Below, in pieces: positions 1-10,328 of a DNA stretch of 64,000 bases (positions are counted from its first letter, which is position 1; every line of letters begins with the position of its first letter). Both the position numbers and the translations under genes were made by a program. The stretch spans positions 873,001 to 937,000 of the forward strand of contig JAADJZ010000005.1 in NCBI GenBank assembly GCA_011032825.1, in the 5' to 3' direction. Below the pieces are notes generated by a model. That model had not been told where the DNA came from and did not search any database. It worked only from the letters and a program-made list of their open reading frames with translations. The DNA comes from Massariosphaeria phaeospora (taxonomy: Eukaryota > Ascomycota > Dothideomycetes > Pleosporales).

Positions 1-973
1 TGCGGTCGTACGGGCTCTCCATGTGTCTGGGCCGCGAAGCCGCCAGGCGCAAGATCAAGTGCTTCATCGAGACCAGCACCGGCATGGTCTACAAGCCCGA
101 CTCGGTGCCCCGCAAAGAGACGGACAAGCTGAAGCCGTGGTCGAAGCTGGCCAAGTGGAAGGTCCAGGCCGAAGAGGACCTAGCCAAAATCGAGGGCCTG
201 AACCTGCTGATCATGCGCATGGCCCACGTGTACGGCCCGTACACCAGCAAGTACATCTCCACGGCGCTGTGCATGGCGCGCGTATACCAGTTCCTTGGCA
301 AGGAGATGAAGTTTCTGTGGAAGGAGGACCTGCGCACGAATACGGTGCATGTCGAGGATGTGGTGCGCGCGCTGTGGGCGGGCGCCGAGTGGTACGCCAA
401 AGTGCCCCCGCCCAGGAAGCCATCGCCCATATTCAACATCGTGGACCACGGGAATACCTGTACGTCACTATCTCTCCGTGCAAACACTCTGAGGCGGTTC
501 GTTGTTTCTATAGCGAGCGTCCCTCTACTCGATGTCTTACTAACATCTTACCAGCCCAAGGACTTCTAGCCCGGCTGATGCACGACGTTTTCAACATCCC
601 CACTGGCTTCTTCGGTACCTTCATCTCGGCCTTTGCCCGCCTGAACCTCGACCATGCTATGGATGAAGTCAACGACGAGACGCTGGACCCCTGGGCCGAC
701 CTGCAGACGAAAGCTAATATCAACCAATCTACACCCCTGAGCCCCTTTATGGAGAAGGAACTCATCAAAGACAACGATCTCAGCATGGATGGCAGTGCCT
801 TTGAACTCGAGACAGGCTTTCAGTGAGTGCATCTTAGCTGGACAGATCTACTGGCTGTTCGTCAACTAGAAATCAAAGACTAACCGTACCACAGATACCA
901 GCATCCCCAACTCACCAAAGCCGGGGTCGAAGAAATAATAGCCAGTTACAGTAAAATGGGATGGTGGCCTTGA
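1..973 (+). CDS. NAD-dependent epimerase/dehydratase (extended SDR), 3' part
   Basis: Partial gene, open from base 3; the start and the N-terminal Rossmann glycine motif lie left of the window. Three exons fit: 3-459, 555-822 and 895-973 (TGA at 971-973), with introns of 95 and 72 nt whose phases (1, then 2) close exactly. The visible part includes IETSTGMVY, then RMAHVYGPY and RTNTVHVEDVVRA, the usual order of motifs in the C-terminal half of extended SDR nucleotide-sugar or sterol-type epimerases/dehydratases. These enzymes act on a substrate held over NAD(P). The C-terminus ends in KMGWWP. The substrate cannot be read from the sequence. The family call is secure; the exact enzyme is not. 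Confidence 0.8.
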
Positions 974-1705
974 CACCACTCCCTTGTTCGAAGCGATTGA
1001 CCGATCTATCCGATAATACCTCGATGCTTGACCGTCCTCAAAAAGTGCCGACCACCACTCATGCATGCCCTCCAAGCTCGCGTCGCTTATTCGTGCACGA
1101 CCCCATAGTTCTCACCCATCCTCGTCCACGCCTCACTCGCTCTCTCGCTCTAGTCTTCGGACCCCGCACTCCGCTCCTCTTATCGTTCGTCTGACGGCCG
1201 CCTTGCATGAGCTGGGTTTCTTGCATTGTTTGGAGCGTTGCTCGCCCCCTCGTATTGCGTAATTGCTCAAGTTTTTTTCTTGGTTTACTTTTTGGTCGGT
1301 CAACTGGGTAACAATAGGTTTATTGTATTCGGTGAGACACACTCGCTTTGCAATATACACGCATCAGATGTGGGAATTTTGTGTTTATGTTGGGAATATA
1401 ATTGGGTGGCTAGGGGGAGGGTTAGTCCGGATAGGATAGGGGAAAGAGCAGGGGCACAGTACGGATGGACTGCGCGGAAGGTGGGTGGGTGGGCTGGGAT
1501 TATGTTATGCTGATGTTGCAATGCTACATACCCTCCGTGTTCTAGTACTTCCATATTATGCATACCATTCAATGTTGCGAGAGGAAAGCTTCCTGCTAGA
1601 CCCCATTGGTTAGGAGGTGATTTTGATAGTGAAGCTTAGTATCTGGCGGGCTGGTGTGAGTGCACGTTTACAGCAAGATTAGCATTGTGTAATGGACTAC
1701 CGTGC
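974..1705. other. Intergenic, 3' flank of SDR gene and downstream flank of next gene
   Basis: Convergent intergenic region between the SDR gene and the next gene on the minus strand. It has a T-rich run near 1268-1292 and short unsupported open frames on both strands. No RNA gene, repeat or coding similarity was recognised. Confidence 0.5.
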
Positions 1706-2370
1706 TCACAATCTCCTCTCTCCGAAGCTAATCTCCATTCCTTTCTTCTCCTTCACCATAGCCTGCCTCGTGTTTTCATCATCGCTACGAGGCCGATACT
1801 CCCTCGTGAAGACGTGCAACTCCTTCAGCCCCGGAAACACGCCCGAATACGTCCACTCGTTCCTCGACGAATAAAGGTCTGGCGGCCCCTGCACACTCGT
1901 TATCGCAGCGATCTGCTCCTCGGTGCGCCGTGCTACGAACCACTTGATGTCGATGGGCTGCCTGAAGGAGAAGTGGTTGGTGCTGTAGAACAGGAGCGCG
2001 GTTTCGGCGTGCAGTTGGCGCGATACCAGAGGCAGCGTGAGCTGATAAGCGGATTGCCTGTACTCGCGCCGGCGGTATTGGTGGAGTTCGATTGTTTCCC
2101 CGCCGACGGCGTACTCGTAGATGAGGTTGCGCAGTTCGGCCGGCAGGCGGAGCAAAGCCGAGGTTGGAGGAGGTTGGGTGCTGAGGCGAGGACGAACGTT
2201 AATGACTCTGTATTTCAGGTGTTGAAGTACTCCGTAGAATGCACTTACAGAGCTGTTTGAGCGGCCCGCGTTTGAGTCGAGGTCGTGGGAGGGCCTGTAG
2301 AAGACGCGGGGGCTTGGGCAGGGCGTGCGATGCGGGCTGAGCGGCGGAGTTTGTGTTTGTAGCGCGGCAT
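1706..2370 (-). CDS. Small LLRLPAELRN-family protein (DUF7730/F-box-like), copy A
   Basis: Two exons on the minus strand: 2370-2249 and 2180-1706, separated by a 68-nt intron in phase 2; predicted product 198 residues. Exon 1 encodes a short basic leader (MPRYKHKLRRSAR). Exon 2 opens with SALLRLPAELRNLIYEYAVGG, followed by LVSRQLHAETALLFYSTNHFSF and FPGLKELHVF. That order (F-box-like helix, CRQ-type helix, then a strand-rich tail) matches the many small dothideomycete proteins labelled DUF7730 or 'F-box-like'. The molecular function is unknown. Four relatives in this window share the same phase-2 intron just before the LLRLP motif, which supports both the splice call and common descent. An uninterrupted reading starting at 2407 is possible but ignores this conserved intron. 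Confidence 0.75.
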
Positions 2371-3637
2371 GTCGAAGTTGGAGTTGCAAGCTTTCGTTCG
2401 GTTTCAAATTGGTGGGAAGGTAAGTGATTTCAGTGTGTTTTCATGTTTGCAGAATTTTTATTGCATGCATGAAGGGTTGTACAAGACTCATGCGGTGCGC
2501 GTTTGTCCCACGTTACTACGCGATTTGAAATTTGTTAGGAGTGATCTTCATCCAAGATTCATGGCTTCATGGCTTCATGGCCTCATGGCTTACTTGTACA
2601 TCTTTGCCTGCGTGTAGTCTGCTCTCCAGACTGACAGCAGGTAGTTTGTCATTAGCTATCGATATGCTGCCTAGCTCTACTAAGGGTAGTTGGGAAAATT
2701 GGGAAGTCATCTCGAAAGGAGAAAGCGCGCGATGCCGTTTGAACGGAACCTCTCCCCCCACGTTCTTTCGGTTAATCCAGACTCCGTTCTCCCACAAACC
2801 TTGGGTTTCGACGAAAGGGCCTCTCCGACTACAACCCAGATATACTACCATCTAGACATAGAAGCATCAGCAGCATGTCCGAGAAGCCACTTGCCGGAGC
2901 CGAGTTGAGGTGGCGAGTGATGACCATTTCTCAGCACTGCAAAGCCTCAGCTTGGTCTAGGTCTCTTGCTTAGTTTTATTATCAGTGTTCATTTGCTGCA
3001 GATTCGTCAAGAGGCTGAAGTTGACCGCAACTCTAGTCAACATCTACCTGAGTATGTAGTGCTGATCACCTACGTGTGCGCCATGATCGGTGAGGCGGAC
3101 AACCGCACCCTCAGCACTAAACCCGGCATCTACACAATCCCGGGGTATTTATATTCGAATGTCTTGGGTATCTTTGAGGAAGCTTAGATACCGAAGCGCT
3201 ACCGCGGATGCCGCCCGCAAGCTAGAGACAGTCTGTGTTCGCACTGAACAACTTCATCAGCAACGCTTTATCATGAGGTCCACATTTGAAGCAATGTCCG
3301 GCACTCGAGTCATCTAGCCAATCGTGTAGTAGGTGAACCAGGAGGCGGAGTCGCCGTCAGTACGAATTATCCTTGGTCTACATCATCAACAACATCATCT
3401 TCTAGCACCAGCTTAGCTCCATAGAGAGATGGCAACACTGATGGTATAAGAGAGTGAACATTAGCACCTCATAGAGCTCAACATCCATCATCTCGTTGTT
3501 TATATTCACTCACTACATTCTTCTTCTCCCGCAAGTTTCCTTATCTGTCCTGAATCTTTATTTACTCATCCTCTGTCCTCATTTTCTTAGTAGCTTCTTC
3601 CAAATATCTTACCATTCATCACCGAATAACACTCGCC
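2371..3637. other. Intergenic, divergent flanks
   Basis: Separates minus-strand copy A from the plus-strand secreted-protein gene. It contains an 8-bp tandem repeat (2558-2589) and a pyrimidine-rich stretch at about 3520-3620 immediately upstream of the next ATG, typical of fungal core promoters. Open frames here are short and unsupported. Confidence 0.5.
2558..2589. repeat. 8-bp tandem repeat, TTCATGGC x4
   Basis: Four head-to-tail copies of TTCATGGC; the last copy has one change (CTCATGGC). It lies in the intergenic region upstream of copy A. It looks like a simple minisatellite. Confidence 0.85.
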
Positions 3638-5497
3638 ATGTTGTGCCCCCTCGCGGTAACTCTATTCGCCAGTCTTCTTGCAACCCAAGCTGCTGCCTCA
3701 CCTTTTCCACTCTCGCACTCAACGGCGCCTGTGAGTGACGGACATGCTCCCACGCCTGAGGAGGTGTGCGCTGGAGCCGATCGTCAAGTTTTCGATCCCA
3801 AGGCTTTCCAGTTGAGCGGAGCCGCAAGGTTCTTCGCAGACTTCCTCGCGTCTAATGGGACAAGTAAGTGGACTCGGCAGATGGTTTCCGGATTCAAACG
3901 AATAGAGCTAATTCCATCGTAGATGATTGGCCTCGCCAGCTAGATGAAGTGACTACAAATATTCCTTTGTTCAAGTCTGCCATCGATTGCAGAAACTTGG
4001 GTGGCCAAGGTTGTCCAATCCCTACAGTCTCATGCGGCCAATTCACTCCCCCAGAAGGTACACACGACCTTACCTTTGGCCAGATTTTGCAGTGCTAACC
4101 ATATTAGTCTGGTGGATTCGCGTGGCGATGTCAAAAGCCCATGACTTCTTCACCCAGTCGCACGAGAAGCTCCAGGACGAAACAATCATCCAATCTCTTT
4201 CGGTTGATCAAATGATTTCGGATTTCGATGCGAAAACAGCAGATCCTAGGGCCGTTCTCTCGAGCGTTGGCGCAGGTGAGCTATCTATATGTTTATTTCC
4301 ATGAGATGAAAATAACGTTGGAGAAGCTCTCGGTATAGCGAACGTATTAGTCAAACGCACTCCCTTGGGGTTCGCTTCCGAACTTGGTGACACTTTTTCT
4401 GTCATTGGCAGCATCTTCGGCGTAAGTTTCCGCGTGCAGGGACTATCGAGGCTGTCCAAACCTAACTATGCGCTCAGATCGTGTCTGCCAATTCTGCTCC
4501 AAAAATTACCAACGGCGACCTGAAGTTGTCAATCGAGAGCACCTTGATCGACTTATTCAAGGCGACAAATGATCAGATAGCCGCATTCAACAATAAGCTC
4601 ATGGGTGGAGATGCCGATATCGATCTTGCCGAACTCCTAAAAATCGTCGGATCTGGAACAGGCCGCAGTACCCTCGGGAATGATAATGTTATCGCGAGAA
4701 TGTAAGCCTTCCCTCTGACAGTAAGCCAGGGAGATTGCTGTAGCTAATCCCGCTGTTTCCAGCTTTTCCAACGGCGCTTTCCTTGTGCCGGCCAGTCAAT
4801 CCGACCTTGCCGCCGGCATCGCTGCTTCTATGCGGACAGTTGTAAGACCACAACCAGTTCCCGACCCAAAATACCTATTTGGCTGACCCTATGCATAGAA
4901 ACAACAACTTGTTGGCGCACTACTCAAAGCGAAGAACTTTTACATCTTTGTCGACGTACGTTCATTCTCCTGATTCTCCATGGGTTCTCATATCGTAGTT
5001 TATTCCTAACCGACTTTGCCCACATAGAAAGACCGTGACCAGGACGCCTGCAATAGCATAAAAGGTGCCGTTTTTAGTAAAGGCGTAAGTTTCCCTGTAT
5101 CTTAGTCCACACTCAGACTTTGCCGTCTAACTCTTCACAGGAATGCTTCGCCCTCGAGCAACCAATATCAAAACGCATCTTCCTCGGCCCTGTCCCCCAC
5201 AAAGCCACCGGCCCTATTCCTGCCCAGTTCATCGATCACCTCACCGACCCTTCAACCTACGACATCGCGCTCTTCAAACTCTTCCAGAGCGCAGACCAAT
5301 GCAAAAGTGGGGGCCCTCCGGCAGGTCTGGATGCTGACGCATTCAAGGGGGCGGAGAATCTGTTCCCGACGTGTTTTTTCAATCTAGATGTGATTAGGGC
5401 GAAGGGCGACCCGTGCAAGAACAGGGTTTTCGTGGGTGGGACTGGGGCGGCGAGTGGATTGCCGGGGTACCTGTTGAAGGCTTGCGAGGGGAATTAA
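3638..5497 (+). CDS. Secreted orphan protein encoded by nine exons
   Basis: The predicted product is 466 residues from nine exons: 3638-3863, 3923-4057, 4108-4275, 4324-4421, 4478-4701, 4763-4841, 4899-4955, 5028-5084 and 5141-5497. All eight introns (48-72 nt) have GT/AG ends and phases that close. The ATG sits in a CGCCATG context. Residues 1-21 (MLCPLAVTLFASLLATQAAAS) look like a signal peptide. The mature part has scattered cysteines (for example VCAGAD, IDCRNLGGQGCP, SCGQF, DACNSIKG, NLDVIRAKGDPCKNR) and no membrane segment, so a secreted disulphide-containing protein is likely. I do not recognise the family and assign no activity. Two consecutive 57-nt exons (4899-4955 and 5028-5084) encode 19 residues each. 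Neighbours are members of the LLRLPAE(I/L)RN family on both sides. Confidence 0.75.
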
Positions 5498-5786
5498 TGA
5501 GTCGAAGCTGAAGTTTATGCTGGCGGAATGGTTAGTTGCACTGTCACTTTAAGTTGAACGTCTCTGGGGATCTCTTCGGTCATTATTGATAGCTTGCTAG
5601 TTGTTTGAGATTATCGTATTTGCATTCTATGGAGGATTATATTGCCTGTCCAAATCCTAAATTACTGTGATACGCCCTGGAAATGCAAGTCGTCTGCTGC
5701 GACAGTCTAATTCATCGCGAAGGTATCTTACCCGAACTCGTACTAAAACAATGACTGTTTCCTTATTCTCTGAGCCTTTTCCATAC

Positions 5787-6504
5787 TCAGATACCTCCAG
5801 CAAGGGGTAGATAAGCCGGGTCCGTAACCCTCTTCAAATTTGGACACATGGGCTTTGCCGCCAGAAACGCACTCCGTAGAACACTCATCCGTGTCGGATA
5901 ACCCCCACACGTAGCACTCATATAATCCGTGCAAACGGTAATCTGCTCGATGAGCTCACGCTGTACAGGCAAGCGCTTGGCAAGCCACTCCTCCATGTGA
6001 TATTGGCGAACGAATAGGAAGGTGTTCAGACTGTACACCATGTTCGCGGTCTCGGCGTAGAGCTGGCGACAGGTAAAGGGCAGCTGGATGGCGAGGTCGT
6101 CGCGAGCGGTTCCTGTACAGGTCTGGTAGAGTATATGGATGGTGGATGAAGGGCTGGGGGAGGTGAAGGCGAGTTCGAAGATCTGGTTGCGGATCTCGGC
6201 TGGGAGGCGGAGGAGAGGGCTCTTGGAGTTGGCGACTGTTCTGCACGCTGTTAGCATTTGCTTTCTTTCTTTGATTAGAGTAGCGGTGGACCTACATGTG
6301 CTCGAGCTGCTTGGATGTCTTCATGCTGACGATTCCGGAGTTCGGCTCGGATACCTGACCCGGCAATGGGAGCTGATTATCGGGAGCCTTCTTGTTGGAG
6401 GGCTTTGACATGTTGGCGAGTTTGGGTGTTTGTCTGAGATCGCTGAACAACCCGCATAGCGCACTCCACTCGATGTCAGAGCGTTCGGGTTGGTTACGCG
6501 ACAT
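5787..6504 (-). CDS. Small LLRLPAEIRN-family protein (DUF7730/F-box-like), copy B
   Basis: Two exons on the minus strand: 6504-6296 and 6240-5787, 220 residues. The intron is in phase 2, as in the other copies. The acceptor is the AG at 6242-6241, because the nearer AG a few bases upstream would shift the frame away from the conserved motif. Exon 1 is a polar leader starting MSRNQPERSDIEW. Exon 2 carries SKSPLLRLPAEIRNQIFELAF, LPFTCRQLYAETANMVYSLN and CPNLKRVTDPAYLPL, the three conserved blocks of this family. Function unknown; the LLRLP block resembles an F-box helix, but no SCF partner can be inferred. An internal ATG (MSKPSNKK) is an alternative start. Confidence 0.75.
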
Positions 6505-7490
6505 GCTGGATTAGTAGTGGGTTGCGGAAGGACCAGAGAAGGTGGTACATATAGTGCCGAGGTGCGTGGGCTCAACCATTTCACCAAGCCGAAGTATGTC
6601 TTTCACTGACTACAGGCGCAGGACCTTACCTGTTGTCGGAGCAGCAATGGTTCCCGATCCGGACCTTGTGCATGAGAAGGTACGTCATCGCGCCCGCGCG
6701 AAAGAACGTGACAGGAATCGATTTGCCTCTTGCGCTTACTGGTGTACTCCAACTATACCTCCTAGATAGGCTTTCTTCAAGTTGACAAAGCTAAGTAAGC
6801 CTTAACGCCCAAATCTTCAAATAACAGGCAGAGGTAAATGAAGTTATGTATAGAGCGGTTCCGTTAGGTGTTTCAGCGGTCGTAGTAGTATGACGTTATA
6901 GATTCAGTTCGGTCAAAGTCTGGGCCCTAAACAGTAGTCTTCTTCAGCTAATGCAGCTTCTAGACAGTGTCGATAGCTCTCGTTGTCCAATTAGTGACGT
7001 CTTATTACTAACAAATGTTCTTAGAGGTGTTTGCGCTATTTAATTGCTAGTTAAAGGTCCATATAGTCCACAGAAAACATAAGCAAAAAAAACCTGCAAG
7101 AAAACAATGCCCTACTGCAACCAACGGCCTATTAAGCAGGTTAGTATCGGACTCGAACCGCAGCCGCCCCCATAGCATGTGCAGCCCAAATCTGCTATGA
7201 GTCCCACCCAGGTACATTGTCTTTTCTGGACCTGCTTTGTTAGTTGAGTATTTTCTCAATGAGAAAATATATATAGTGAAGAAAAGTCGAAGTAGAGATC
7301 CCCATGGATTGGTCCACTGTCACCGCCTTCTTGGCGTTCCCACTAGCGCGATCAGATGAAGCAGGCACGCAGACAACCTCCGCTCGCCCACTTCACTTGA
7401 CACCCACTACTCTTCGTTAACAACACTCACCAATCCGATGCTACCTGCTGCTAGCACTCGACCAGTCCAATTACCGGCGCTGTTACAACC
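6505..7490. other. Intergenic with a tRNA-like, Pol III-box-like segment
   Basis: About 1 kb between divergent copies B and C, AT-rich at 6790-7090. On the minus strand, 7159-7149 reads GGTTCGAGTCC, a perfect B-box match, and 7197-7192 reads TAGCAG with a pairable CTGC downstream, resembling an A-box and D-stem. Acceptor and anticodon stems do not pair, so this is not a functional tRNA. The 3' part (7330-7490) is the pyrimidine-rich promoter side of copy C. Confidence 0.4.
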
Positions 7491-8375
7491 ATGGCTCGTA
7501 AGAAGCGCCCAGCGCACGACCCCGCCCACTATTCTAGCTTGCCAAAGAAGACTCCCTCAGTCAGAAAGAGAGTCAGAACGAGGTATCATGTGAAGGTACC
7601 TGAGGACGGGCTCTGCAGCACCGAAAACACGCCAGATTATCTGCTACCAGTGTAAGTCGAAGTTTTATTTGAGCCCTCGCGCTCAATCTGATTGCATCTC
7701 TGGCATACGTGCCACGCCGGAGAGTGTTGTGTTAACTTGTATACTAGCGTCGAACGCAATGCTAGAGAGTCTCCCCTTCTATCTCTTCCAGCTGAGATCA
7801 GAAACCAAATTTACCAATATGCAATGGGCGGTTCAGAGATAAACGTTACTCGTGCGCGCCCCACAAACCACCATCCCGACTGGCGGAAGAGATCCAAATG
7901 CTTGTTCTGGCACGGAAGAGCAACTCATCTGGAACCGTTTGTCAGATCTAGTCCGGAAGGCGTCGGCACGTCTTTCCACTTTCCGGAGACTTGCAGACAG
8001 GTTTATGCAGAAACTGTCACACTTGGTTATTCCACAAACCTGTTTATCTTCGGCTTCGAAAAGCATTACCCAGACACAATGCGTCTTTGGAAATCTCAAG
8101 CCTCAGCTCAACGGCAAGCTATCACTGCAATTCGACCGCACTATTCGCACTTCTCGATATATTTCGACGACAGAAACTGTCCTGATACGTTGTTGAAATT
8201 ATTAAAGCCCCAGTTTCCAGGTCTCGAGCAGATATCGGTACCCAAGGATTTTATGGTAGACCATCATTGGCGTCGGCATGTGTCGATGTTCGCCATGGAG
8301 CCAGCAAAGAGTTACCTTCGCGACAAGATAATGGAGGAAGAAGGAGCGGGGATGGAGGTTGTATTTGAGAATTAG
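7491..8375 (+). CDS. Small LLSLPAEIRN-family protein (DUF7730/F-box-like), copy C
   Basis: Two exons: 7491-7651 and 7748-8375, 262 residues, with a phase-2 intron of 96 nt. Exon 1 is a basic leader (MARKKRPAHDPAHYSSLPKK) that looks like a nuclear-type basic region. Exon 2 starts VERNARESPLLSLPAEIRNQ, continues AMGGSEINVTR, HFPETCRQVYAETVTLGYS and FPGLEQISVP, and ends EGAGMEVVFEN. Closest in the window to copy D (shared AMGG, RKRS, WHGRATHL, ETCRQ(V/I)Y, LGYS), consistent with a tandem duplication. No known activity. Confidence 0.78.
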
Positions 8376-8912
8376 AACATTTCCCTACTATACGAGAGCA
8401 GAAAGTTCTAGTGGAACTGGGTCAGCGTGTGTTGCAAAGCATAGGACTTCGGACCGGCATTTAGGTAAGGGTATACTCAGTCGCGAATACAAGTGCTTGA
8501 AGTAAGCATATGATGGAAGGGATTGACTACTGTTATTCCTCAGGTGGACAAGAAAAGGGCTCATTCGCTAGTAGTAGCCACAATGTGTCGGGGTGTCCCA
8601 GAGTGACGAGTAAAGCAACATGAGAACATCAACACGAGATGATAGATATGCTACAACATTTCATATGTCTCTCGCTTTGGACTCACGTGTGATCTTTGTG
8701 GTGGGTTTCTATGCGACGATTTCTCACTAATCCTAAAACTATACCTATTGGCATCAAATCAACGTCTCTCACCGCTTCATTTACTTCACCCCCTTCACTC
8801 TTCGCTCACCGCTCACCGCTAGACTGCAGAACCGTCCCAATACTTAAACGCCTACAGTCCTACAGCTCCCTTCCTCCTCAACCTCAACCGGCTCAGACCA
8901 TCCACCTCAACC
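8376..8912. other. Intergenic between tandem copies C and D
   Basis: Head-to-tail spacer. The last 150 bases are C/T-rich with repeated CACCGCT-like words, a plausible promoter for copy D. Nothing else recognised. Confidence 0.5.
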
Positions 8913-9824
8913 ATGACGTCCAAAAAGCGTGCATCCTCGGCCAACGCTTCCGGCAGGCAAGAGAAACAGCAGAAGATTGGTGATCATCCAAACTCCAGTT
9001 CAGAGTCAGCCACCGAGCCGAGCCTATCACCGGCATTTGAGGAACCGCCTCAGGTCAAGCTATTGGAGAATGGCTTGGTGGATGTCGAGAATCCTCCCGA
9101 GCATCTCGTTGACATGTAAGTTTGGAGTAAAAAGTCGTTCTCACAGTACTAACATCTGAGCAATAGCGTCCAAGCCAACAGTGCCAATTCGCCTCTCCTC
9201 CGTCTCCCGGCCCATATCAAGATAAAGATCTACCTGCTAGCAATGGGAGGCTCTATGATCCGAGTTAAAGTCGCCACCTCCAAGGACTACTCGCAGTCTT
9301 GGCGAAAACGATCAGATTCAACTTGGCATGGCAGAGCGACCCATCTGAAGTCAAGAAAGACTAGTGCCGGTACTGCTTTCCATCTCCCAGAGACATGCCG
9401 TCAAATTTACCGGGAGACGGCTTTGCTTGGCTACTCCGAGAACAAATTCCTCTTCGACGGCGACACCGAAATATCTTTCTCTCATATCCGACTTCCCGAA
9501 CAAGCCATAGTACACTGGAGCCGGTCCCGGACTGCAGCCCAATTGGCCGCAATCAAGTGGTTTGAAGCGCCTCGCCATTATGTTCATGACTACCTGCTCT
9601 GGGTCAACAGGCCATCAGTCAAGACTCTGTTTCCCGGACTGAAACAACTGCAAGTCCCATACAGTATCATCCTTTTTATTAGGCAGCTAGGGCCGTTTGA
9701 TTTGGTCTCTGGCCGGAACATGATACAGTTCTGGGTCGCAACCTTAAACCGGATAAGGGGGAAGGAGGGTCCTGGCGTTCAAGCGACTTTCAGTCAGGGT
9801 CCTAAGATTACTCTCGTGGGGTGA
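8913..9824 (+). CDS. Small LLRLPA-family protein (DUF7730/F-box-like), copy D
   Basis: Two exons: 8913-9115 and 9167-9824, 286 residues, with a 51-nt phase-2 intron at the same place as in copies A-C. Exon 1 starts MTSKKRASSANASGRQEKQQ, a Ser/Lys-rich leader. Exon 2 carries SPLLRLPAHIKIKIYLLAMGG, in which the usual AEIRNxIY has drifted to AHIKIKIY. It continues with WHGRATHLK, HLPETCRQIYRETALLGYS and FPGLKQLQVP. It is a tandem neighbour of copy C and clearly its duplicate. Role unknown. Confidence 0.78.
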
Positions 9825-10328
9825 TTCTATCAGCTTGGATGGGCAGGTATGCTGATGGGGGAAATTACCTACAAAAATGTTCAAAGGAAGCCCAGTGGGG
9901 TGTGCGGGCTCTCTAGATGATCCAGTGGTTCTCTTTTGTTTTGGGTCTGAAATTTTCTACTACACTTTTCTGAACTACATCACGGAAGGCCTGTCGACCA
10001 AAAAGTCAACCAAAATACTTAACAGAAAAGCCAGAGGACGTGAACTTTGGCAAAACTTATCATTCCATACTTCTTTTTCCTAGTTATGCCATATCCAATT
10101 CCTTTGTGAAATATAAAGAAGTCATGACCGTGCTACAAGTTCCCAGACCATTTTATTGCTACCGAAACATTGCTTTTCCCTCGACCGCATGTTATGCCAT
10201 ACGCTTTTTCGTCAACCATCAATACACGTTACGCCATCTCAATCATTTACCTAGAAGACGTTTAGCGATTCAGACGCAGCCGTCATCACAATCATCCCTC
10301 GATTTCCTCACTTTCTAATCCCGGCATC
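9825..10328. other. Intergenic, convergent
   Basis: Convergent spacer between copy D and the dienelactone-hydrolase-like gene, AT-rich, with presumptive 3' untranslated regions of both. No feature recognised. Confidence 0.5.

Noticed and set aside
1685..2260. 191-codon plus-strand frame
   Set aside because: It is the antisense shadow of copy A, whose minus-strand reading has the conserved motifs and intron.
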